This document shows, in pieces, positions 11,658-22,773 of a stretch of 64,000 bases of DNA; within the stretch, counting starts at the first letter, position 1; the number at the start of each line of letters is the position of its first letter. Under the pieces are notes generated by a model. The model searched no databases. It was given only the letters and a program-made list of their open reading frames with translations, and was not told the origin of the DNA. The position numbers and the translations under genes are program-made. Origin of the DNA: Cyanodermella asteris (taxonomy: Eukaryota; Ascomycota; Lecanoromycetes; Ostropales; Stictidaceae); contig UYJD01000017.1 in the NCBI GenBank assembly GCA_900618795.1, positions 64,314 to 128,313 of the forward strand. The letters run 5' to 3'.

Positions 11658-13350
11658 ATGTCCTATAACCCCGACGAAAGCATGGCCGATTTCGGTCAAT
11701 TCTTCAACTTAGAACAAGCTGCCTCACAGTCACAAACACAGGCACAGAACGGCAAGACTGTCGTCTCCCCGCAATTTACCGCTCCTGGCCCCGAGAACGC
11801 CTATATTCAACCTCAAGCACAACCTACATTTCAGGGTCCGTCACATCAATACGACCTCTTCCCGCAGCATACACCTTTCGCTCCGGGTGCATATGCCATC
11901 CAACAGGCAAGGCAACTTCCGTCGCAAAAGTATGGTGCAAACGTACCCAGCTTAGAATACACCGAGGCCGACGGTAGCTCCCTTGGGGGCATGGACATGG
12001 ACTTCCCTGACATGTTTGAAGCGAGCGGTCTTGTGGACCCTAGTTCCTTAGGCGCGGGCTCTGAGGAGGGCGACGTCTCTCCTGTTGCTCAGCCAGTTCA
12101 ACGTCTGTGGCCAGGTATGCACCAGCAGCATGCTGCGGCCAAGGAACAGCAGAAGAAGATGCAGGAACAGCAAAGGCTGGCTCACCAACAGCGAACTGCT
12201 GTTGCTCAGGAGCAGCTCGGCACACAGATGCCTGCCGGTCACCAGCGAAGACCGTCCCAAGGTCGCAACAAGCCTACGGACCCGCTTGTGGAAGAGCGCA
12301 TCAGCCAGATCCTCCGGTCGATGAGACAGAACAACTCTCGTCATAATGCGTCTGGCACTCCTCAACCAAGCAACTCCCAGCCTTCCAAGCAGAAGAAGGA
12401 TGAGGAAGACATGGACGAGGACGAACGTCTCTTGGCCAGTGAAGAAGGCAAGAAGCTGAGCAGCAAGGAACGCAGACAACTCAGGAACAAGGTTTCTGCT
12501 CGCGCATTCCGCTCCCGCCGCAAGGGTAAGTTGACTAGAATCCGATCCTGCCAATCAAGCTAATCTTATTATAGAGTATATTTCCCAGCTTGAGGGCGAG
12601 CTTCAGGCCAAGACACAGGAGGCCGACGAGCTCCAATATGACAACGATGCTCTGCGCACCGAAAACGCTCAGCTGACTGATCTGGCTCGCATGCTTCTCA
12701 GCCAGCCGGCCTTCAGCAGCGTCCTCGAAGATTTCGCCGCCCGCGGTTCGCAGATGCCGCTCGTCCCTTCGCAGAACGTCCAGCACCGTGCTTCAATCCA
12801 ACAGAACACCCAGGCCCCGATGAGCGCACCGGCCCCTCAGCAGCAGACCGTTACCACGCCCATGGACTTCAGCACCCCGATTGACGGGTGGAACAGTGGT
12901 ATTACTGCCCCCGACTTCAACTTCAACCCCAGCGTGTTCGCTGTCATTGAGGTCCCTGAACCCGTCATCGAGACCGACAGCCTCAGTGGAAAACTGTCTC
13001 GCCCATCGTTTCTTCCCGAGCTCCCGGTCGAATCGGTTAAGCAGGATCGTCCCGTCATCGAACGTCCCAGCAAAGCCGATTATCCGTCAGTAGAGTTTGC
13101 TACGGAGTCTGACTCTGACGACCTGTTTGCCCTTCCCACCTGCCTGTCACCTGAGAACTCGTCCACTGCTCCGGAAGCTCGTGGCGAGTCTATTGCCACC
13201 GTACTTTCAGATAAGTCTGCCGTTCCTCAATTCGAGCTGGTCTCGGTCGAGCAATCAGAGCAGGAGCAACAAATACTCGAGTCACGGTTCGCAACACTAT
13301 GCCAGCGATTAGACAACATGTGTCTTCGCATCGAGAGCATGATATCTTGA
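11658..13350 (+). CDS. bZIP transcription factor
   Basis: The gene has two exons, 11658-12525 and 12575-13350, with a 49-bp intron (GTAAGT, branch GCTAAT, acceptor ATAG) that splits the basic region; the product has 547 residues. The basic region is KERRQLRNKVSARAFRSRRK near residue 275, with the NxxSAxxFR signature. It runs into EYISQLEGELQAKTQEADEL and further heptads, the leucine zipper, to about residue 335. The N-terminal 250 residues are Gln- and Pro-rich, with an acidic patch (GGMDMDFPDMFEASG) that could activate transcription. The C-terminal part ends in a helical segment with heptad-like spacing. The intron cutting the basic domain is a family feature in related fungal bZIPs, as far as I know. 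The nuclear regulator's targets cannot be told from the sequence. Confidence 0.93.
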
Positions 13351-13737
13351 AGATGATTGTCTGACTCTATTCATCATTTTGGTTCTACGTTCAAGCGCGG
13401 CATATTGGGCATAGCAAGGAATTAAGTGGCATTGTATCAGGTCTCAGTCCTTGGGAATATGTACATAGAGAGAAGGGACATTTGGTTGGATCTTGATCGC
13501 CTTACAAGGCTATAACAGGTGGAAGCAAAGAAGGTGAGTTATAAGAGCCTCGACCTGGCTGCATTATGGATGCACTGGTTGGTATACAATGTGACTTGAT
13601 CATCGCAAAACTCTTCCGGTGCAAAAATGTTTCCCATTCCCAACCTATAGTACAGAGCCTCTAGTAAGCAAGGCTGGCGAAAAGTGTCATACCTCACGCC
13701 GCCTCACACCAGACCGAGGCAAGAACATCAACATCAT
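13351..13737. other. Convergent intergenic region
   Basis: The bZIP gene and the small gene on the minus strand end towards each other here. About 390 bp of 3' flanking sequence; no RNA gene or frame is recognised. Confidence 0.5.
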
Positions 13738-14137
13738 CTAATGTTCCTGATTCTTATCCGCCAACTTCTGCGCCGTCCCGCCCAAGCCTCCTGCCGCCGT
13801 AAATGCCGACCCAATGCTGCCTTTGTCGGCGTCAAACGGTCCTCCAAGCTTCTGCGCCGTACCTCCAATCGCTCCTTCAGCTGTAACACCCACTCAGCGA
13901 CATGTCCTCTTCCTCAAAGTAGCCGGCCAGTTGGTCTGACTAAAGAGCGAACTTACGCGTGAAATGCTTCCCAATGGCACCCGACTGGTCGAACACGGAC
14001 TTGCCGTGGCCGGTAGCCTTCTCACCGGCAGCCTGCGCTTGGTGCGCGCTCTCGTGCACGCTGTCGGTGAAGTCTTGGTTCGCGATGGCGCTGTTGGCGC
14101 CGGCGTCCATGGTCTTTGCGCTGTGGTCTCCGTCCAT
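13738..14137 (-). CDS. Small hydrophilic stress/LEA-like conserved fungal protein
   Basis: I assemble two exons, 14137-13957 and 13880-13738, joined over a 76-bp intron (GTAAGT donor, TTACAG acceptor), for 107 residues. The start has a CACAATGG context; an upstream TTG could extend it by five residues. The N-terminal 60 residues are charged and Gln/Ala-rich (ANQDFTDSVHESAHQAQAAG). The second exon carries two copies of a Gly-rich motif: EGAIGGTAQKLGGPF and GGLGGTAQKLADK, around FDADKGSIGSAF. There are no cysteines, no signal peptide and no membrane segment. Its composition resembles late-embryogenesis-abundant and other heat-stable stress proteins, but I cannot assign a named family. The intact splice pattern and the motif duplication across the exon support a real gene. 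Confidence 0.72.
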
Positions 14138-14937
14138 TGTGGAAGACGTCAAGAAGGGACGGGTCCCCGTGGTGAAATCCTGTAGTGGCGAAATGTGATG
14201 TAGACAATATTGGGGTGGTATTGCCGCGAAGACGAGGGTGTGAAATTTTGGTTGTAATGTTGTGAGAAACTTGGCTGGGCAAAGGCGGCAAATTCGAATA
14301 TATACACCGGTGATTTCTGGTCATGAATTCATGAACGTTCTTGTCCGAGAGTCAGAGCGGGACTGCCCACTTCGTGGACTTTGGTGAGGTCAAGTGGGCA
14401 TCATCGATCTTTGACGTAAGAAGCACGTTCCACATGGATTTAGGTAGCACGTGAATGAATTGGACATGGTGGTCCTGCGTGTATGGCTCCGTGTATTCTA
14501 TCAGGTATGAGACGACGTGGGAGAGCAGAGACATTATTGGCGCCGACTTCGTCGTCGGAGGCTGGGTGGTCACCTCGTACTTCACAAGTCTTACCACAGG
14601 TGGTGTCGTTTGTCTGTTGATCCATATTCAGAAGACAGCTTTTATGAGGCGTCGCGAGCGGTTCGTTCCCTCGAAGACGATCACAGAGATGTTTTCAATC
14701 CTGCCATTGCACCCATAAATGGCAAATTTGTAGTGAGAAATAATTGGGCAAGATTTTGATGGCACATCTGTGACAGAAGTTATGTTGAGGGATTTCTCCG
14801 AGAGGCCTGATGTCACTGAGCTTGCAAGCCCCCCCTAGGTACTCAGCAATTTCTTTTAGTTCGCCTATCTTTGTGTATCTTGTCTCTGTTATACATACCT
14901 GGCTCAGTGTCAAGAGCATACGTGAATCGCTATCATC
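14138..14937. other. Divergent promoter region
   Basis: This lies between the starts of the small LEA-like gene (minus strand) and the esterase gene (plus strand). About 800 bp with short unconvincing frames. No binding motif stands out by eye. Confidence 0.45.
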
Positions 14938-16106
14938 ATGGCTGGCCGAACTCGTGAGGAGCTCTTGTCCTACAGCATCATGGCGCCAGAAATGGAAGCA
15001 GTGAGTTCTCACAACAAATGTTATATCTTCAATCCTCCCGTGTCTCATGACGGCCTCGTCAGGAGCTGAGAGCCCATCCGATCCGTGACCCCCAACCTTC
15101 CGACCCCTACTACGGACGCAATGACTTCTTCTCACTCCGTGAGCGCCGGGCGACCCGTCTACGAGAGCTCCACCATCTCCGCTACATCCCCACCGTCATA
15201 CCGGACCAAGTCCGTGAAGAAGACCGACAGATCCCGATTCGCGATGGCAACGAAATACGGGTCAGAATCTTCACGCCGGTGCGGAAGCCCACGAAAGGCT
15301 CCCCGCTGATCGTGATGTATCACGAAGGCGGCTGGTCGATGGGTGACCTCAGTGACGAAGAGGTCAACTGTCGGATGTTCGCAAGGGACTTGGGCGCGGT
15401 GTGTGTGAATGTTGAGTACAGGCTTGCGCCGGAACATAGATTCCCGACTGGAATTGAGGATTCATGGGATGCGTTGAAATGGGTGAGTGAGCCGTTTCTA
15501 TAAAGACACGTCTTCGCTCTGCAGGATGATTTACTCAAGATTGATCAGGCAGCGCAGCACGCATCGAGTCTCGGTGCAGACCCGTCATTAGGCTTCATCG
15601 TCGGCGGCGGTTCCGCCGGCGGTAACATCTCAGCCGTATTGGCACACATGGCCCGAGACGAGAAGCTCTCACCCCCACTGACCGGTCAATACCTCTGCGT
15701 CCCAGTCATCACCTGCCTCACCGACCCCAGCAAGATCCCCGAAACATACCGCACCGAGTATCTTAGTCATCCGGCTGTGACGTCCAGCAACGATCCCGTC
15801 TTGAGTGTCAAGGCCGAAGACGTGGGAAACATCTCTCAGCTGATCGGAGCGCCCATGGACGACCCTCGTTTCGTGCCATTCTTGTATGGCGAGAGAGAAG
15901 GCGGGCACCGGGATCTGCCGCCAGCATACCTTCAGATTTGTGGGCTGGATCCATTGAGGGATGAAGGGTTGATATATGCGAGAATATTGGGGGAGAGTGG
16001 GGTGAAGAGTAAAGTGGATTTGTACCCTGGGTATGGGCATTACTTTTGGACGAGTTGGCCCAGGATGGAGATGAGTAGGAAGTTTGTTGAGGATACAAGG
16101 GAATGA
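14938..16106 (+). CDS. Alpha/beta hydrolase of the hormone-sensitive lipase type (esterase)
   Basis: Three exons, 14938-15000, 15063-15482 and 15525-16106, give 354 residues; the introns are 62 and 42 bp with GTGAGT donors and CAG acceptors. The oxyanion-hole motif reads HEGGW near residue 108, where family members usually have HGGG. The nucleophile elbow is GGGSAGGN with Ser about 191; the usual residue before Ser is Asp (GDSAGGN), here Gly. Asp about 303 (GLDPLRDEG) and His about 333 (GYGHYFW) complete the catalytic triad. NVEYRLAPEHRFP is the classic strand of this family. Fungal relatives hydrolyse acetyl or lactone esters in secondary metabolism, but the substrate here is unknown. No signal peptide is seen, so it is probably cytosolic. 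It converges on a broken transporter gene. Confidence 0.92.
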
Positions 16107-16179
16107 CTGAAGTGGTTGCTTGAGACAAGAGTTGAAGGGTGATGACCAGATGATCCTAGACACCCGTTCCCAAGTTCTA

Positions 16180-17847
16180 CTAACCCATGCACTGAGTCCA
16201 TCCAAAAGCTAGGGGCCAAGATTTCGTGAAGCCTGTCCAGATCTGTCGATCCGATTCCGAGCCTAGCCTACCCGATTCGTGCAGTCTTACAAAGATGAAT
16301 GGGAGTGGCATAATTGCCAGCGCGAGAAAGCCTAGCAGCGAACTAACCCAGCCATACCCAAAACGTGCATATAGCGGTAAGCCGGCCAGCGGTATCAATG
16401 AGCCCAGCAAGCTCATCAGGATTGATCACGATGTCGAAGCCGAGGCAGTATGATCCCGTAAAGCGTCAGCCAGATATGCCTTGAGGGCAATCCAGGTAAG
16501 TGCCAGGCCAAAGCTGCCGACACCCGGCCTGATAATGGGCGCCGTCCATTGTACGGGGGCTGGTGCAGTCCAGCCATAGAAATAGAAACTCAGACCATCC
16601 AACATACCGCCCAAGATGCCTGGCAAGATGCGATCCTCAGGTCTTATCGGGCCATCACGTATTGCTTTCATCTTCTTTAGTTACTCGTTTGAGCCCGACC
16701 AGCCAGCAAGCCTACCGATGGCTCGACCAATGCCTAGGATGATACACGGTCAACAAGTACGCAACCGATGACGAAAGTACAATCGACTTACCCCAGCCCA
16801 AAAACACAGGCCCAGCGGAGCTGGCGGCGATCGAGTACTGGCCCTCAACTGATTCCTTGAGGGTCGTCAGAACGAGGTACTCGAGGCCATACAGTATTGC
16901 GAAGTAGAATGCCATGGTAAATGCCAGTGGGAACAGGATCCTAAATCCGGAATGTGCAGAGCACAATGATCAGCGAGAACTTCGGCGCTGAACGAAGAGC
17001 CTCTGGATCATTAGTGCCACGCCGTAGGATGACCGCCCGGTGCGTTTCCTTCAGAACGAAGACGGACATCAAATCGAATGACACCACCACAATTGCAATG
17101 ATCCAGAAGATCCATCGCCAGCTCAGTGCCTCACTGACAGTACTACCAATAACCAGGCCAAGCGCAGGACCGACCATCGGCAATAAAGCTTCCAATTCGA
17201 GAGCTGATGTCCTTTCCTCACGAACAAAGATGTCACTCACAATCGCAGGCGCAAGGGTCAGAGCGGCCGAGCCGAAGCTGTTCAGGAAGTGAAGGGCGAC
17301 AAGCATCCTGATATTCTGGCTGAAGCCCGAGCTGAGAGGATAGAAAGCGAAAAGGACATTGTACGCATGCCAGATAGGCACACAGCCGAATTGATTCGGC
17401 GAAAGGGCCGATGATGAAAGGGCCGATGATGAAAGGGCCGAAGCATTCGCCCAATTTCCCAGATACTTACCAAAAGTGTAGTATGAAAGTCCGCATTGCC
17501 AGATTGGAGGTCTGCGATTATCTCAGGAGCGGCGGGGGCGCATGCCATCGTTGCAATTGTGCTATATAATCTGTCAACCGAGGTTCTTTCTCATTCATCA
17601 CGCATAGAATTGCGCCTTACTTGAGAGTGCTCATGATGGAAACTGCTGCTACGACTGTCCATTTTCTGGTCTTTGACCATTTGTAAGGGTTTTCCGGATC
17701 ATCAGGATCTGGAAACCTAGTTCAGACCTGGGGTTCCACTGTCTGCTTCTCAAGTGGATTGTTGGAGTCACCCATGCTTTCTGAGCTCCTTTTCTGCGCT
17801 CGAGAGTCTCCGACAGTCCCGGTGTTCTGGGACTCAAGGACATCCAT
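16180..17847 (-). pseudogene. Decayed MFS multidrug transporter (DHA1 type)
   Basis: The order of conserved segments is that of a 12-TM fungal MFS drug/polyamine transporter. It has the N-terminal DPDDPENPYKWSKTRKW box, a first helix, then LLVSIWEIG, ECFGPFIIGPF, PIWHAYNVLFAFYPL, SALELEALLPMVGPALG, LSWRWIFWI, LYGLEYLVLTTL, PEDRILPGILGG, FYFYGWTAPAPVQW and ARFGYGWVSSLLGFLAL. At least two genuine introns remain (GTAAGG near 17620, GTAAGT near 16795). The frame is broken by an in-frame TGA at 17722-17724, single-base shifts near 17450 and 17394, another shift near 16950, further breaks near 16700, and an in-frame TGA at 16426-16428. A 15-bp unit is duplicated at 17401-17430, adding one extra GPFII. 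With this many breaks it cannot make a full transporter. It is a host gene relic; the lesions are mostly indels, not RIP-type transitions. Confidence 0.85.
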
Positions 17848-18540
17848 CTGCAAAGTATGAAAAAATGGAAGGTCAGTCTTGAGCGGCGATATGACTAGTC
17901 TGAGCAGAATGTCTGAAATTGATATTTGATCGAAAAACCATGCATCCAGTATATTTCATGAAGCGCGAAGCGCGCTGCCTTGGGCTGATAATTATACGCT
18001 CTGAGACAGCGACCTCTTCGAAGACCGGACACGGCAGAGCCTGAAAGTATTGAAAGTTCTGTAGAGAGCTTGTCCGATTATCGCTATGGAGGTTCACGGA
18101 CCTCGATCGCCCTGCACCTCTGCATTGCACACGCAGAATGTTTCCAACTATTTCCCCCACGATCGCTGAATGCAGGCCAGGCCAGGCCAGACGAGAGATT
18201 AGAATAGGAAAGTGAAACAGCATACATGTTTGAACAAAGTAGGAGAAGTGCCAAAAAGCCGCCTCTCACCGACCGTTAAGATCATAGACACAGAGTTATA
18301 TCTTCAGTGCGAAGCAGATTGAGGTCCAGCGGTGTCGAAACATCACTTTGAAGATGCGGCGGTTTCGTGGACTTGAACATCCGTCCAGTGGGTCAGAATT
18401 GTGGTCAAACTTATGGCTGAATCGCTAGTCTCTCTTCTAGCTTTGACTCGTCCTCGCTCTAGCATGGACTGGATTGTTTCAGACATCGCGTTCAAATCTC
18501 ACCGTCCAAAGTAACGCCGGTGAGTTCATGGCCCCATCAA
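17848..18540. other. Upstream flank of the MFS pseudogene
   Basis: About 700 bp of non-coding sequence leading to the assembly gap. Small frames only. A GTTCAAATC string near 18489 resembles a tRNA T-loop, but no acceptor or anticodon stem can be drawn around it. Confidence 0.4.
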
Positions 18541-19082
18541 NNNNNNNNNNNNNNNNNNNNNNNNNNNNNNNNNNNNNNNNNNNNNNNNNNNNNNNNNNNN
18601 NNNNNNNNNNNNNNNNNNNNNNNNNNNNNNNNNNNNNNNNNNNNNNNNNNNNNNNNNNNNNNNNNNNNNNNNNNNNNNNNNNNNNNNNNNNNNNNNNNNN
18701 NNNNNNNNNNNNNNNNNNNNNNNNNNNNNNNNNNNNNNNNNNNNNNNNNNNNNNNNNNNNNNNNNNNNNNNNNNNNNNNNNNNNNNNNNNNNNNNNNNNN
18801 NNNNNNNNNNNNNNNNNNNNNNNNNNNNNNNNNNNNNNNNNNNNNNNNNNNNNNNNNNNNNNNNNNNNNNNNNNNNNNNNNNNNNNNNNNNNNNNNNNNN
18901 NNNNNNNNNNNNNNNNNNNNNNNNNNNNNNNNNNNNNNNNNNNNNNNNNNNNNNNNNNNNNNNNNNNNNNNNNNNNNNNNNNNNNNNNNNNNNNNNNNNN
19001 NNNNNNNNNNNNNNNNNNNNNNNNNNNNNNNNNNNNNNNNNNNNNNNNNNNNNNNNNNNNNNNNNNNNNNNNNNNNNNNNNN
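18541..19082. other. Assembly gap (542 N)
   Basis: An unbroken run of N. Frames that run through it are artefacts. The true length of missing sequence may differ from 542 bp. Confidence 0.99.
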
Positions 19083-20468
19083 ACCCAGACCTACGAGCAA
19101 CACCTTCAGACTTGACGCCGACCTTCACTGGTCGCCTACACAGTCAACCACCCCGTGCCCGCGTTACACAAGTGAGTCCCTGCCTGTTAGAGCTAGCACG
19201 TTTGCGCATGGGCCTTCCTCCATCGCACCGAAATACCTGCCCTTGACAGAGACCCTATGGCTCTTTCTCAGCTGAAGTTCGAGCCTGCAGTCGTCGCCTT
19301 ATTCGCCATCGTGTCCGTCCTAGCCGGGGTTGTCAACGAAGAGGAGGATGAAGCCTGGCCTTATGGCAGGTGGCAGGCACGCTAAGACGGAAGAGGAAAT
19401 GTACCGCAAAGCAGACGTTCTGTTGCGCCGCCTACCTTTGCGTTACACCATGCAAAGCACGCATCGGTCAGATTGAGGCGCGGTCAGGTGGTGCTGTTCA
19501 GGAATATTGCACTGAACAGCTTCAGAGGGCAAGTCTATGGCCAGAGCATAAGGCGAAACTTGACAAGAATCGAGTTCCCTCGGTCACAGTGCAGGGGCAG
19601 GAAAATGGATGCCGTGCGGTTTTGGATGGCTCATTTTGTAGCGCGGGATGAGTCTGCATCATTTCGGCATGAAAAGGATAGAGGGTTCAAGATACTGCCG
19701 CCTGATACCCAATAGCCGCGATAATGTCGTCCGATGCTACTTTCATAATTTAGTTATAAATTGTCCCACGTTGGCGATCTTTTCAACGTCGACTGTCCGT
19801 GATGATTGCTCGCATCTACCCTGTGCCCTGACGTTCTGACAAGGGAAGGAACCTGAAAGGCGGTGATTTGCTTTCCCGCTAGGTGCAAGTACCCTCTAAT
19901 CTCAGAGCAGATATTCGATTTATGCCAGATTTTGCGTGCAATATGACAAACAAGTCTAGAGCCGCAGTAGGTACGTTTTGGCAACATCGCGCCTGGCTGA
20001 TTCAGGTCTGTGAACACGAAACACAGTCGCATTTCCGGGGAGCGAATTGGATGATTGACAAGGAATGGCAAGGTCGAAAATCCAAGGGATCTCACACCGC
20101 TCGGCAAAGGCGACGGGCAACGAAGTCGGGAGTGTCGGTGTCATCGGAGATCCGAGACGAAGAACCGAAACAGCAAGGCTTACGCAACGTTTAAAGGGCA
20201 GCGGAAACAGCTCGCGGCAGAGCGTCTTCGCGTCAACGAACCGAGAACACAAACATATCGTCCCGTAGTCAACTTATCCGTTTTCAAATTTATCCACACG
20301 TCAGCCAGGTTTTCAACTCAACTCACCAATTTCCGGACGTCGCAGGGTGCTTCGGTGGCCGCATTAAAATATTCTTGGCTGCTCTCCCACACTTGTCTTA
20401 TCAGATCCGCGATCGTCAAACGTGCCTCGGCTACAGTTGCTCTGTACATCCCTAATATTGGATTCATC
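19083..20468. other. Non-coding region right of the gap
   Basis: No recognised gene. A 42-codon frame at 19257-19385 starts with a hydrophobic stretch (VVALFAIVSVLAGVV) followed by an acidic run and could be a tiny membrane or secreted peptide. It has no known relatives that I recall and may be chance. The right-hand part is the promoter and leader of the gene at 20469. The frame of that gene stays open upstream to 20055, but the extension has no conserved features and the ATG at 20469 is the natural start. Confidence 0.4.
19257..19385 (+). CDS. Possible 42-residue hydrophobic micropeptide
   Basis: ATG at 19257 to TAA at 19385. Residues 12-27 form a single hydrophobic helix, followed by NEEEDEAWPYGRW. 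It could be a signal anchor or a chance frame. No ortholog is recognised and the adjacent gap prevents testing for an upstream exon. Confidence 0.15.
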   Translation: MALSQLKFEPAVVALFAIVSVLAGVVNEEEDEAWPYGRWQAR

Positions 20469-21826
20469 ATGGCACACAAGCTCACTTCGTGGATGCGAAA
20501 GGGCTCCGCTTTCCTGACACCCTCGGGCTCTACTGCAAACCTCAATGGCGACAGGTCCTTCTCTAAAGCCTCCGAAGGGCAGTTGTTCACCAAAGTCGAC
20601 CCCGCTGTCGATGGCGAAGACTGTGATCATGACTGTGCCTCGTGCACGGTCAGATACCCGGCCAAGTTCTCAATAGACGAGGATGAGAAGCTGTATGGTC
20701 AGGTCAAAGGCTGGTCTACGCACATGCTCGTTGCTACGGGTAAGACGGATTGGGTTCGTGATGTGGCCGATGAGAAGGGCAGCGTCATGGAAGCTGTTGG
20801 TAAGGCTCCAAAGCCATCGAACGGAGTGAGTACCATTGAGGGTCGTTAACAGCCTTCTTGTCTTTCCTAAATTCACGCCGTCAAGGCAGTGTGTGGTCAG
20901 CTTAGAGTCTCGGGATCGCTACATGAATACTTGCAACAAGAGACTTCGGTCTTCCTTCGACAAGCATGGCCCAGAAATGCGGCATTATCGGGATCTTACA
21001 TCTGGTTGCTGACTTGTTGCTCCAGAAACTGATGCTGTCAGCTTCCAACATCCCTGTCCCAGACTATGCCGAAGAAAAGGTGTATGCCAAGGGACATGAA
21101 CCTACCTCAATATTGCTACTTCCTGCTTTTACCATCATCGATCACGTCACACCAGCAACGACCGAAAGCTTGATAAAGCATGTCGTCTCGCATGCGCCGA
21201 CGAATTCAACGCCGCTTGCTCCGTCACCTTTGGCGGATGTGAGCGTCAGACCAGAAACGGCAGCGGCTCGCGTGGACAGCGACGAGGCTGAAGCAGGTCT
21301 GCAGCCAACCACTATCCCGCCTGATCTTCCGTTTCAGACCCGACCCTGCCCGCACGATGCGCTCATCCTCTTGTGCTCCCAGAAGACTCGTGACGCACGT
21401 TGTGGTCAGTCTGCGCCGCTTCTGCGCAAAGAATTCGAGCGCATCTTGCGACCGCTCGGGCTGTACCGCGACATGCATGACGAAAGACCAGGCGGCGTTG
21501 GTATCTATTTCATCAGCCACGTGGGCGGGCACAAATTCAGTGCCAACGTCATGGTGTACAGACGGGCCGGAATGGATAACAAAGCTGTTATTGAAGGCGG
21601 CAGTGCAGTCATGACGGGTGGGAAAAGCGATCGAATCGGGGGGAATAATGTCAATGGCCAGGAGGGAATTCGAGGAGAGGCTGCTCAATGTATATGGCTT
21701 GCTCGGATCAAGCCCGAGCATTGTGAAGGTATTGTAAAGTTCACGGTCCTGCAGGGTAAGGTCGTTCGACCCGAGCACCAGCTTCGTGGTGGTTTCGACC
21801 GAACGAAAGGCCTGGTCAGTTGGTAA
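20469..21826 (+). CDS. Sucrase/ferredoxin-like protein of the Apd1/Aim32 family
   Basis: Two exons, 20469-20825 and 21026-21826, give 385 residues. The 200-bp intron (GTGAGT to CCAG) is long for this window; the joint KPSNG/KLMLSASNIP matches the family strand. The N-terminal DCDHDCASCTVRYP lies near residue 45. The thioredoxin-like ferredoxin domain shows CSQKTRDARC (C-x8-C, about residues 236 and 245) and HVGGHKFSANV (H-x3-H, about 284 and 288). In yeast Apd1 and Aim32 the corresponding two cysteines and two histidines hold a [2Fe-2S] cluster, so cluster binding is very likely here. The C-terminus carries WLARIKPEHCEGIVKFTVL and QLRGGFDR, conserved in the family. An insertion of about 60 residues (SPLADVSVRPETAAARVDSD and beyond) separates the halves. 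Location, cytosol or mitochondrion, is not clear from the N-terminus. Confidence 0.9.
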
Positions 21827-22773
21827 CAGAATATGTATGCCCGACCATGTGGGCTGATGAGATGAGACGTATCGATGACTCGAGTCTGGACAAATAGTCA
21901 GAGTGCATGAAACTGAGCGGGCACGTGTGACTGCCGTCGCGGAAGAGAGATGCCGCATACGACTACCTCCTGGCTTGCTGATGTCTAGTCCTGCTGGGCT
22001 CGTGTTGCACCGCGGCTTTGCAGAAACGATGCTTCCGCAAACCGAGATCAGAATGCAGCTGCGATCGTGAGCGTAGTTAGAGTCGCCCCAGCTGAGGCTG
22101 AAAGACCAGCGACGGCCAGCGGGCGGGTGCAGAATGTGGAAACCGGGGTGGTATGCTGACAGGCGGGCGTTTCATTAGACCGTCCAGCGCATTGAAGAGC
22201 AGCCGGCTAAGCACATCGTGACACGGATCGACTCTCTCCAATGCGGGCTTGTGGCGGTGAGCGTTACGTCGTCAACCTCAGCTGCTGCTTCGAGCCAGCG
22301 TGTGTTGTTGGTTCGCCTGTTGGTGAGCGTGTTGGCGCCAGATTCGATCGCTGAAGCCAAGGAACACTCGATCGCCTGCGAGCGGACACTGGCGATGCCA
22401 AAGCTGACGGCAACGTCAGGGCAGGGAGGTGTGAACGGCGGCGCAGCAACGAGAGAGGACGGCGATGCTGTGCTGTTCCTGGGTCTGATCTGAGTGCATC
22501 CTGCGCAGTATTGGATGAGCCGGTGAAGCGGAGCACAAACGAGCGCTGCTGAGCCCCACGTAGGTAGGTAGGTAGGTAGGTAGGTAGGTAGGAATGAATG
22601 CTTTTAGCAGCAGCAACACTCAGCTCGAGCTCTAGCTCTTGCAAGATCCCGCCGGCGCCAGGCTATTCTCTGCTCGCCCTCGTCTTCTTATACGTGGCTC
22701 TGCGCCCGCCAACTCCCGTCTGTGTTCCTGCGACCCATTAAACCCCCAGTCTTCCTGTCATCGAGCCACCAGG
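21827..22773. other. Intergenic region with a tetranucleotide repeat
   Basis: About 950 bp without a recognised gene. It contains the (GTAG)n microsatellite at 22560-22592 and, beyond it, the C-rich promoter and leader of the aminotransferase gene. Confidence 0.5.
22560..22592 (+). repeat. (GTAG)8 microsatellite
   Basis: A perfect run of eight GTAG units plus one base, about 180-210 bp upstream of the aminotransferase start codon. Likely length-variable between strains. Confidence 0.95.

Noticed and set aside
18470-18520. GTTCAAATC string resembling a tRNA T-loop
   Set aside because: No matching T stem, anticodon arm or acceptor stem can be formed around it.
18474-19275. Long frames on both strands running through the gap
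   Set aside because: They exist only because N translates as X; the flanking residues show no gene.
20055-20468. Upstream extension of the Apd1/Aim32-type reading frame
   Set aside because: The extra 138 codons lack conserved features, and the ATG at 20469 gives the expected N-terminus.
21224-21958. 244-codon open frame on the minus strand, opposite the Apd1/Aim32-type gene
   Set aside because: Antisense shadow of a conserved exon, without family motifs.
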